The notes under the pieces were generated by a model, which was not told the DNA's origin, searched no databases, and saw nothing but the letters and a program-made list of their open reading frames with translations. A DNA stretch of 7,633 nucleotides, taken from positions 1 through 7,633 of the forward strand of contig WFXT01000239.1 in assembly GCA_015490475.1 (NCBI GenBank). The letters are read 5' to 3'. The stretch comes from Bacteroidota bacterium. Its GTDB lineage: Bacteria; Bacteroidota; Bacteroidia; JAADEI01. The translations under genes were made by a program, and so were the position numbers. The first letter of the stretch is position 1, and each line of letters opens with the position of its first letter. Of this stretch, positions 1 to 6,265 are shown one piece after another.

Positions 1-903
1 AATTATGGTCTCTGGAAAATTCTCATTGGAATCTAAAAACTTTCTAAGCTGAACGGGACTCTTTATAATTCCAGAAATAGTTTGACCTGAAGAATCATAA
101 ATAACCACCGGAAACCCTATAGAATATCGTGGGTCAACCAAACTTCTAATAAATTGTCTTTTGTCGCTCTCCGACCATTCCCGCCACTGAGAGAAATTAA
201 GGCGTTTCAAAAAAAATGCCTTATCAACTGCCTCTTTAAGCAAGTCAATTTTCTCCACAAAAGAAACCCCAATACTGGACCCTTGATTGGCAGGCTTAAC
301 AACGATCCTTTGGTATGCATCAAAAAACTTAACTACCTTTTCACGAATAATATCATCGCTTTTTGATATCCAGTCCTCACGTGATACAATTATGCTATCT
401 CCAACAGTAAGTCCTGCGTAACTAAACTGTGTTTTAACCTTTGTTTTGTCAACAGCAAGGGAAGAAGGAAAAATCCCTGAATTACTATATGGAATTCCCA
501 TAAACTCTAACATACCCTGCAAAGTCCCATCCTCTCCAAAAGGTCCATGTAATACCAAATACGCAAAATCTATAAGTTCAGGCAACTCGTCATAACTAAT
601 CCTTCTACCGATTCGTTCAATGTGCTTTTCAATAGGTTCATTGTCTTCAAGGCTCTCAACATAGATTTGATAGAACTTCTGTTCTTCAGAAAGTAATTCA
701 GGAACAGGATAAAAATCTCTTATTGTGCCTTTGTATAAATACTTCCATTTCAAAAGGATTAGATTACCAAGGCTATCCACAAATATCGGTATGGGTTCAA
801 AAAGCTCCCTGTTCAAGTTATCAAACACTGTTCTTCCCCCACTAAATGATATTTCCCGCTCACGAGATGCCCCACCAAAAAAAATACCAACCCTAAACTT
901 CAT
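1..903 (-). CDS. ddl: D-alanine--D-alanine ligase, long form (3' end outside window)
   Basis: This ATP-grasp enzyme joins two D-alanines in the cytoplasm to make the D-Ala-D-Ala end of the peptidoglycan precursor. The 301 residues visible start at the ATG at 903; the C-terminus lies beyond base 1. Seen: the N-terminal motif GGASREREIS (residues 10-19, Glu15 aligning with the E. coli DdlB catalytic Glu), HGPFGEDG (119-126), a serine at 147 followed by LAVDK that aligns with DdlB Ser150, and the ATP-grasp strand VVKPANQGSSIGV (201-213). In ordinary Ddl the strand carrying a 'vlvE..i.G.E' motif follows within about ten residues of the 'AF' at 229-230. Here roughly 70 more residues pass without it, including Trp-rich and 'DPRYSIGFP' segments, so a large insertion is present. 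The usual metal-binding residues fall outside the window. The gene follows lon by 37 bases and has a TAACTTTG element 7 bases before the ATG. Family assignment is secure; completeness cannot be judged. Confidence 0.95.
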   Translation of the reverse strand, partial: MKFRVGIFFGGASREREISFSGGRTVFDNLNRELFEPIPIFVDSLGNLILLKWKYLYKGTIRDFYPVPELLSEEQKFYQIYVESLEDNEPIEKHIERIGRRISYDELPELIDFAYLVLHGPFGEDGTLQGMLEFMGIPYSNSGIFPSSLAVDKTKVKTQFSYAGLTVGDSIIVSREDWISKSDDIIREKVVKFFDAYQRIVVKPANQGSSIGVSFVEKIDLLKEAVDKAFFLKRLNFSQWREWSESDKRQFIRSLVDPRYSIGFPVVIYDSSGQTISGIIKSPVQLRKFLDSNENFPETII

Positions 904-910
904 ACATAGC

Positions 911-918
911 CAAAGTTA
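911..918 (-). promoter_or_regulatory. Candidate -7 promoter element for ddl (TAACTTTG)
   Basis: On the minus strand this matches the Bacteroidota -7 consensus TAnnTTTG at all six fixed bases, and it ends 7 bases before the ddl ATG. No TTG or TTTG lies at the normal 17-23 base spacing upstream; the nearest TTG is only 9 bases away. If it works, the start site would be almost at the ATG and the message leaderless. Alternatively ddl is read through from lon, since no terminator is seen between them. Confidence 0.4.
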
Positions 919-922
919 AGAC

Positions 923-942
923 AGTATCAATTCATAAATACT
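923..942. repeat. Small imperfect inverted repeat between lon and ddl
   Basis: The arms AGTAT (923-927) and ATACT (938-942) flank a 10-base loop and overlap the lon stop codon. On the minus strand no T-run follows, so it is not a convincing terminator. It covers the place where a ddl -33 box would be, so an operator role is conceivable. A 5-base stem this AT-rich may well be chance. Confidence 0.2.
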
Positions 943-3421
943 AATTTGAAGGACCTGGCGGCATCCAGAAAAACCTTTGTTCTTCCTTCATTTTCCTAAT
1001 CGGCTCGGTTAAATCTAATGCTCTTTTAACGGGTTGTTTTTCCAGAGCGATCTTAAGCACCTCGTTCATATTATCAACAAAGTGCAATTTCAATTCTTTG
1101 ATTGCTTTCTTTTCCTCTTCATCCAATTCTTCAAGGTCTTTCTTATTCTGGGCAGGCAAAATGACATCAGTAATTCCAGCTCTTCTGGCAGCAAGCAATT
1201 TCTCCCTGATTCCCCCCACAGGTAGAACTTTTCCTCTTAAAGTTATCTCACCAGTCATAGCAAAATGATGCTTAACTAAACGTTGAGTGAATGCACTGGT
1301 TAGTGCTGTCAGGATAGCCACTCCAGCAGATGGTCCATCCTTAGGGATAGCACCTTCTGGAACATGCAAATGAACATCCCAATATTGGAAGACTTCTGGT
1401 TCTACACCAAATTCCTTAGAGTGGGAACGCAACCATGAAAGGGCTGTCGTGGCTGACTCTCTCATAACATCACCAAGACTACCTGTAAGAGTCAACTTTC
1501 CTCGCCCTGGATATAAAGCCACTTCCACAAAAAGTATGTCCCCTCCGAACGGTGTCCATGCCAGACCAACAGAAACTCCCGGTGTCTGTATTTGCTCGGC
1601 AAGGCTCATTTCAAATTTCTCTGGACCAAGGATCTTTCTCACATCTGCTTTAGTAATAGTGGGTTTGAATTCTTCACCTCGTGCCACCTGTGCTGCTCTA
1701 TGTCTTACTATCGCTGCTAATTGTTTTTCCAGATTTCTGACTCCACTCTCTCTCGTGTATCGTTCAATAATATATCTCAATGTGGGTGTGGCAATTCTTA
1801 TCATAGAAGGTTCCAAGCCATGCTCTTTAATAATCTTGGGCAACAAGTGTTTTTTGGCTATTTCTATTTTTTGCTCTGTGGAATAGCCTCCAATGTATAT
1901 GACTTCCATTCTGTCCAGTAGGGCTGGGTGAATAGTTGCAGTAGTGTTTGCAGTAGCAATAAATAACACTCTTGATAGGTCAAACTCAAGTTCCAAGTAA
2001 TTGTCATAGAAATGACTATTTTGCTCTGGATCAAGGACTTCAAGCAGAGCGGCAGCCGGGTCACCCCTAAAGTCCCTTCCTATTTTGTCTATTTCATCAA
2101 GCATAAATACAGGGTTGGCAGTACCAGCTTTTCTTATTAATTGTATAATTCTACCCGGCATTGCGCCAATGTATGTTCTTCTGTGACCACGAATCTCCGC
2201 TTCATCATGTAAACCTCCTAAAGACATTCTTACAAACTTGCGTCCCAATGCTTCGGCAATACTTTTTCCAAGCGACGTTTTACCAACACCGGGCGGTCCC
2301 ACAAACAACAATATGGGTGCTTTCATATCCCTTTTCAACTTCAAGACTGCAAGATGCTCTAATATTCTTCTTTTCACTTTGTTCAAGTCATAGTGGTCTC
2401 TGTCAAGAATTTTTCTGGCTCTTTCAAGGTCATAGTTATCTTCACTAAACTCGTTCCATGGAAGGTCAAGCAATAATTCAAGATAACTCAGAATTACAGA
2501 ATATTCAGGCATTGCTGGATGCATGCGCTTTAAACGTTGCAATTCCCTTTCAAATGCCTTTTTCACATGTTCTGGAAGTTTTTTCTTCTCTGCTTTTTCT
2601 TTCAGTCGCTGAATCTCAGGGTCCCCAGCTTCCATCCCCAATTCCTCCTGGATGGACTTTAGTTGTTGCTGAAGAACAAATTGCCTTTGTTGCTTCTCAA
2701 GTTCAGAACTAACCTTTTCTTGAATTTCCTGCTTAATCTTCAATACTTGCTTTTGAGCAACCAATTGCTGAACAAGTAAATCTGCCTTTTTAACATAATC
2801 ATCCTCAGAAAGGATTCTTATCTTCTCTTGAAGCGGTATATCCAGATGAGATGCAATCATATTTATAAGCAAGAAGGGACTATCTATGTTGTCAATGAAA
2901 GTTGACAATGCCTCAGAGAGCTTGGGTGGTAATAATTCAAGCAATTCTTTAATGTTATCTTTAATAACAAGCATTCTAGCTGTGAGCTCAGGATTTGTGT
3001 GGTCATAAACGTCATTAAGAATTGTAATTTTTCCCTTTAAGTATGGTTCTTTCTGGACTATATCTTCAAGCCTAAACCGTCTTACCCCCTGAATAATTGC
3101 ATTATATTCATCCTTTCCTGTTTGGATAAGTTTTATAATTCGTGCTGCTGTACCAACACGGAATAAATCATCTAGTTCTGGTTCCTCTATATCTGGTTTA
3201 ATCTGAGTGACAACACCAATAAAGGTTTGTTCTTCAAATGCCTTTTTGATTGCTGCAACCGATTTCGGTCTCCCAACAGCAATAGGCATTATAACCGAAG
3301 GGAACAAAACAGTGTCTCGCAAAGGCAATAAAGGCAGTTCCTCGGGTATTTCTGCACTGATAAAGAAATCTTCATTTCCAGGTGCTGGTATTATTGGCTC
3401 ATTAAACTTTTTCTCCGTCAT
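941..3421 (-). CDS. lon: ATP-dependent protease Lon (LonA type)
   Basis: Lon is a cytoplasmic hexameric AAA+ serine protease that unfolds and degrades damaged and short-lived regulatory proteins. The 826-residue protein is complete. Domains: N-terminal substrate-binding domain (LPLRD at 32-36 to about residue 225), a helical coiled-coil linker (about 225-300), the AAA+ module with Walker A GPPGVGKT (375-382), Walker B VFMLDEID (438-445), sensor region IATANT (488-493) and DR at 503-504, then the protease domain with the nucleophile Ser698 in KDGPSAG and the paired Lys741 in GGIREKLLAA. The Ser-Lys spacing of 43 equals that of E. coli Lon (Ser679/Lys722). Compared with E. coli, the N-terminus is about 18 residues longer, and the tail after the catalytic lysine about 23 longer, ending in FFWMPPGPSN. 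The ATG at 3421 is the only sensible start and sits 7 bases after a perfect -7 promoter element. No Shine-Dalgarno sequence is seen. The gene lies downstream of the clpB terminator, so it is probably transcribed on its own. Confidence 0.98.
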   Translation of the reverse strand: MTEKKFNEPIIPAPGNEDFFISAEIPEELPLLPLRDTVLFPSVIMPIAVGRPKSVAAIKKAFEEQTFIGVVTQIKPDIEEPELDDLFRVGTAARIIKLIQTGKDEYNAIIQGVRRFRLEDIVQKEPYLKGKITILNDVYDHTNPELTARMLVIKDNIKELLELLPPKLSEALSTFIDNIDSPFLLINMIASHLDIPLQEKIRILSEDDYVKKADLLVQQLVAQKQVLKIKQEIQEKVSSELEKQQRQFVLQQQLKSIQEELGMEAGDPEIQRLKEKAEKKKLPEHVKKAFERELQRLKRMHPAMPEYSVILSYLELLLDLPWNEFSEDNYDLERARKILDRDHYDLNKVKRRILEHLAVLKLKRDMKAPILLFVGPPGVGKTSLGKSIAEALGRKFVRMSLGGLHDEAEIRGHRRTYIGAMPGRIIQLIRKAGTANPVFMLDEIDKIGRDFRGDPAAALLEVLDPEQNSHFYDNYLELEFDLSRVLFIATANTTATIHPALLDRMEVIYIGGYSTEQKIEIAKKHLLPKIIKEHGLEPSMIRIATPTLRYIIERYTRESGVRNLEKQLAAIVRHRAAQVARGEEFKPTITKADVRKILGPEKFEMSLAEQIQTPGVSVGLAWTPFGGDILFVEVALYPGRGKLTLTGSLGDVMRESATTALSWLRSHSKEFGVEPEVFQYWDVHLHVPEGAIPKDGPSAGVAILTALTSAFTQRLVKHHFAMTGEITLRGKVLPVGGIREKLLAARRAGITDVILPAQNKKDLEELDEEEKKAIKELKLHFVDNMNEVLKIALEKQPVKRALDLTEPIRKMKEEQRFFWMPPGPSN

Positions 3422-3428
3422 AGTTTTG

Positions 3429-3459
3429 CAAATTTAAATGGTTATTTACTAAAAGCAAA
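3429..3459 (-). promoter_or_regulatory. lon promoter, Bacteroidota -33/-7 type
   Basis: On the minus strand TTTG (3459-3456), a 19-base spacer and TAAATTTG (3436-3429) match the Bacteroidota housekeeping sigma consensus TTTG-N19-TAnnTTTG at every fixed base. The -33 box is made from the T-tract of the clpB terminator. The -7 box ends 7 bases before the lon ATG, so the start site is expected about 3-5 bases before it, leaving almost no leader. Activity has not been shown, but ten matching bases at the exact spacing in a 100-base gap is strong. Confidence 0.75.
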
Positions 3460-3485
3460 AAGGGACAGGACAATGTCCTGCCCCT
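3457..3485 (-). terminator. Intrinsic terminator after clpB
   Basis: Read on the minus strand, AGGGGCAGGAC (3485-3475) pairs with GTCCTGTCCCT (3471-3461) across a 3-base ATT loop. This gives 11 pairs with one G-U wobble and no mismatch, followed by a run of five Ts (3461-3457, the first shared with the stem). On the plus strand the wobble becomes an A-C mismatch and no T-run follows, so it is directional. It lies 36 bases past the clpB stop and should end transcripts coming from the aspartate kinase-clpB side. Confidence 0.85.
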
Positions 3486-3521
3486 AATGACTCACTCACC
3501 TTTTCCAAAACATTAAGACTC

Positions 3522-6164
3522 CTATGCCTCCTGAACAACCTCTTCTTTTTTAATGGGTTGTGCTTCAAATTCCAGTCGTTTACTGTCCTCAGAGACCTTC
3601 ACCACAATTCTTGAACCCGGTTTTATTTCGTCTGCAAGGATCATTCTGGAAATCTTATCAATAACTTCTCGTTGAATAACCCTTCTAAGGGGTCGTGCAC
3701 CAAACTCTGGTTCGAAACCTCCGTGGTCAGCAAGCCATTCTGCCGCTTCATCGGTTAGAATAATTTCCATTTCCCTATCTTTAAGCAACTTGTTGTAATA
3801 GTTGATCAGCAGTTTAGCAATCTGAATGATTTCTTTCTTGGTCAGTGGTTTAAACACAATGATTTCATCAACCCGATTAAGAAATTCAGGTCTGAAGTGG
3901 CGTTTAAGTATATTGTTGAAAATTAGCTCCTTAGTACGTTCCATAACAACTTGCAGTTCGTCTTCAGAAACATTGCTCAAATTTTGCTGGATTATATCAG
4001 AACCCAGATTACTTGTCATTATGATTATTGTATTCCTGAAGTTAGCCACCCTACCCTTATTATCCGTGAGACGACCATCCTCCAGAACTTGCAATAGGAT
4101 ATTAAACACGTCTGGATGTGCCTTCTCTATTTCATCAAGAAGAATAACAGAATAAGGTTTCCGACGCACTGCTTCGGTTAACTGTCCACCTTCTTCATAA
4201 CCAACATATCCTGGTGGTGCACCTATCAATCTTGATACTGAATGCCTCTCTTGATATTCACTCATATCAATTCGTATCATAGCATTCTCATCATTAAAGA
4301 GAACCTCTGCCAATGCTTTTGCCAGCTCTGTCTTACCAACTCCAGTGGGTCCAAGGAATATAAACGAGCCCAGTGGACGCTTAGGGTCAGAAAGCCCTGC
4401 CCTGCTCCTCCTGATAACTTCGGCAACAGCATGCACCGCTTCCTCCTGATCAACAATACGTTTATGGATTTCGTCTTCTAAATGCAGAAGTTTTTCACGT
4501 TCAGATCGCATCAGTTTGCTAACAGGAATACCTGTCCACTTAGAAATCACCTCTGCTATATCTTCCGCATCCACTTCCTCTTTGAGCAAGCGTTTTCCTT
4601 CTCTTGCCAGTTCATCAAGTTTGTTTTCAATCTCTTTAATTTTGCGTTCCACTTCAGGAATCCTACCATATCTAATTTCTGCAGCCTTAGTATAGTCGCC
4701 TGCTCGTTGAGCTTCTTCTTCTTCAAGTTGAAGCCTTTCCAGTTCTTTCCTCAAAGCATTCAATTCGTCAAGCAAAGACTTTTCCTCCTTCCATTGAGCC
4801 ATCAGCTTATCAAGTTCTTCTTTCAATTCTGCTATTTGCTTACTAATAAGCTCCTCTTTAGTCTTGTCTTTTTCCAATTTGACAGCCTCCCGCTCAATCT
4901 CCAGTTGCCTTATTTTGCGTTGTAATTGATCAATGACTTCTGGCATTGAATCTATTTCAAGCCTGAGTTTTGCAGCTGCTTCGTCAATCAGGTCAATTGC
5001 TTTGTCTGGCAGTTTCCTATCAGTTAAGTATCTCACAGACAGTTCAACAGCAGCGATAATAGCATCGTCCTTAATTCTGACTTTATGATAAGACTCTAAT
5101 CGTGGTTTTAGTCCTCGTAAAATAGCGATTGCTGCTTCTGGCGTTGGCTCATCAATAATAACCTTCTGGAACCGCCTTTCAAGAGCTCTATCCTTCTCAA
5201 TATATTTCTGATATTCGTCCAGAGTAGTAGCACCTATAACACGGACATCACCACGGGCAAGGGCTGGTTTCAATATATTTGCTGCATCTAAGGACCCCTC
5301 ACTGGCTCCTGCTCCAACAAGAGTGTGAATCTCGTCAATAAAGAGAATAGCCCTTCCTTCCGATTTTTCTGCTTCTTCCACAACTGCTTTTAGCCTTTCC
5401 TCAAATTCTCCACGGTATTTAGCACCTGCCATTAAGGCAGCCATATCAAGAGCATAAATGACCTTATCTTTCAAGGCTTCCGGAACATCTCCTCTCACTA
5501 TTCGCTGAGCTATACCTTCAACGATGGCTGTTTTACCAACTCCAGGGTCGCCTACTAAAACAGGATTGTTTTTAGTTCTCCTTGAGAGTATATGCATAAC
5601 ACGGCGAATCTCTTCGTCTCGTCCAATAACTGGGTCCAGCTTGCCCTTTCGTGCCAGTTCATTTAAGTTACGTGCAAACTTCTCCAATGCTTGATACCTG
5701 CTTTCTGCTGTTGGTGTTGTTGCCTTGCGTCCCTGCCTTATATCCTGAATAGCCATTCTCAGACCCTTTTCAGTCACTCCATATTGACGAAGCAATTCTC
5801 CCACTCTGTCTGCTGCTAGAGCTAAAGCCAACCATAACAATTCAATGGTAACATATTCATCTTTCATTTGCTGAGCAAGCTCAAGAGCCTTCTGCAAAAC
5901 ATTATGAGCCTCCCTACTCAAATACTGACCATGCTCTTGATCTGTCTTGGGATATGTATCTATAACTTTTTGCAATTCTTCTTTTAATCGGGCAACATCA
6001 ACATTCAATCTGTTCAATAAATGTGGCGTAACATCCTGGTCTGAATTGATAAGACCAAGAGCAAGATGGGCAGTATCAATCTGCTGGTTCTTGTTAGCAA
6101 CAGCTAATTCCTGTGCCTTTTGTATAGCCTCCTGTGCTTTGATTGTGAATTTTTTTATGTCCAT
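3522..6164 (-). CDS. clpB: ATP-dependent chaperone (disaggregase) ClpB
   Basis: ClpB is a cytoplasmic hexameric Hsp100 chaperone that threads proteins out of aggregates together with DnaK/DnaJ/GrpE. The 880-residue protein is complete and of normal length. Domains: Clp N-domain (1 to about 145), first AAA+ module with GDPGVGKT (205-212), pore tyrosine Tyr250 in AKYRGEFEER, Walker B LFIDEIH (274-280) and the paired arginines R330/R331; a long charged coiled-coil middle domain (about 405-530); second AAA+ module with GPTGVGKT (605-612), pore motif GYVGYEEGG (652-660, Tyr653), Walker B ILLDEIE (674-680) and GARPLRR (822-828); and a short C-terminal domain. The full M-domain, and the absence of an IGF/IGL ClpP-binding tripeptide in the second module, separate it from ClpC and ClpA. 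A weak AAAGGA (6184-6179) lies 14 bases before the ATG, rather far for a Shine-Dalgarno. The gene starts 66 bases after the aspartate kinase stop and ends before a strong terminator. No CIRCE element is seen upstream. Confidence 0.98.
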   Translation of the reverse strand: MDIKKFTIKAQEAIQKAQELAVANKNQQIDTAHLALGLINSDQDVTPHLLNRLNVDVARLKEELQKVIDTYPKTDQEHGQYLSREAHNVLQKALELAQQMKDEYVTIELLWLALALAADRVGELLRQYGVTEKGLRMAIQDIRQGRKATTPTAESRYQALEKFARNLNELARKGKLDPVIGRDEEIRRVMHILSRRTKNNPVLVGDPGVGKTAIVEGIAQRIVRGDVPEALKDKVIYALDMAALMAGAKYRGEFEERLKAVVEEAEKSEGRAILFIDEIHTLVGAGASEGSLDAANILKPALARGDVRVIGATTLDEYQKYIEKDRALERRFQKVIIDEPTPEAAIAILRGLKPRLESYHKVRIKDDAIIAAVELSVRYLTDRKLPDKAIDLIDEAAAKLRLEIDSMPEVIDQLQRKIRQLEIEREAVKLEKDKTKEELISKQIAELKEELDKLMAQWKEEKSLLDELNALRKELERLQLEEEEAQRAGDYTKAAEIRYGRIPEVERKIKEIENKLDELAREGKRLLKEEVDAEDIAEVISKWTGIPVSKLMRSEREKLLHLEDEIHKRIVDQEEAVHAVAEVIRRSRAGLSDPKRPLGSFIFLGPTGVGKTELAKALAEVLFNDENAMIRIDMSEYQERHSVSRLIGAPPGYVGYEEGGQLTEAVRRKPYSVILLDEIEKAHPDVFNILLQVLEDGRLTDNKGRVANFRNTIIIMTSNLGSDIIQQNLSNVSEDELQVVMERTKELIFNNILKRHFRPEFLNRVDEIIVFKPLTKKEIIQIAKLLINYYNKLLKDREMEIILTDEAAEWLADHGGFEPEFGARPLRRVIQREVIDKISRMILADEIKPGSRIVVKVSEDSKRLEFEAQPIKKEEVVQEA

Positions 6165-6197
6165 AGCGTTCTTTTTTGTCCTTTACTATTGCAATAA

Positions 6198-6265
6198 GGT
6201 TGCCACTTTTAAATATACGACAAATATGCCTTATGAAAAAGCCGAAATGTCAATGGGTTGCCACT
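6198..6265. repeat. Direct 10-bp repeat upstream of clpB
   Basis: The sequence GGTTGCCACT occurs at 6198-6207 and again at 6256-6265 on the plus strand (AGTGGCAACC on the coding strand), 58 bases apart. One copy is in the last codons of the aspartate kinase gene, the other in the gap before clpB, and together they bracket the candidate clpB promoter. It could be a paired regulator site. Ten-base repeats also arise by chance in a window of this size, so only the placement makes it notable. Confidence 0.3.
6221..6253 (-). promoter_or_regulatory. Weak candidate promoter for clpB
   Basis: On the minus strand TTG (6253-6251), 22 bases of spacer and CATATTTG (6228-6221) resemble the Bacteroidota -33/-7 pattern, with one mismatch in TAnnTTTG and a spacer near the long limit. 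It overlaps the 3' end of the aspartate kinase gene and would give a leader of about 50 bases. Read-through from the upstream genes is the alternative, and both may operate. Confidence 0.3.

Noticed and set aside
154..366. Plus-strand open frame opposite the ddl gene
   Set aside because: It is antisense to the conserved ATP-grasp region of the ligase, with no start context or family resemblance.
1449..1886. Plus-strand open frame of 145 codons inside lon
   Set aside because: It is antisense to highly conserved Lon ATPase and protease codons, has no recognisable domain or promoter, and is best explained as a shadow frame.
3486..3521. Stretch between the clpB stop and the terminator hairpin
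   Set aside because: No open frame, repeat or recognisable site was found; it looks like an ordinary 3' untranslated segment.
4482..4925. Plus-strand open frame of 147 codons, very rich in Phe and Leu, inside clpB
   Set aside because: It is the complement of the Glu/Lys-rich coiled-coil domain of ClpB, which automatically yields Phe/Leu-rich antisense frames that mimic membrane proteins.
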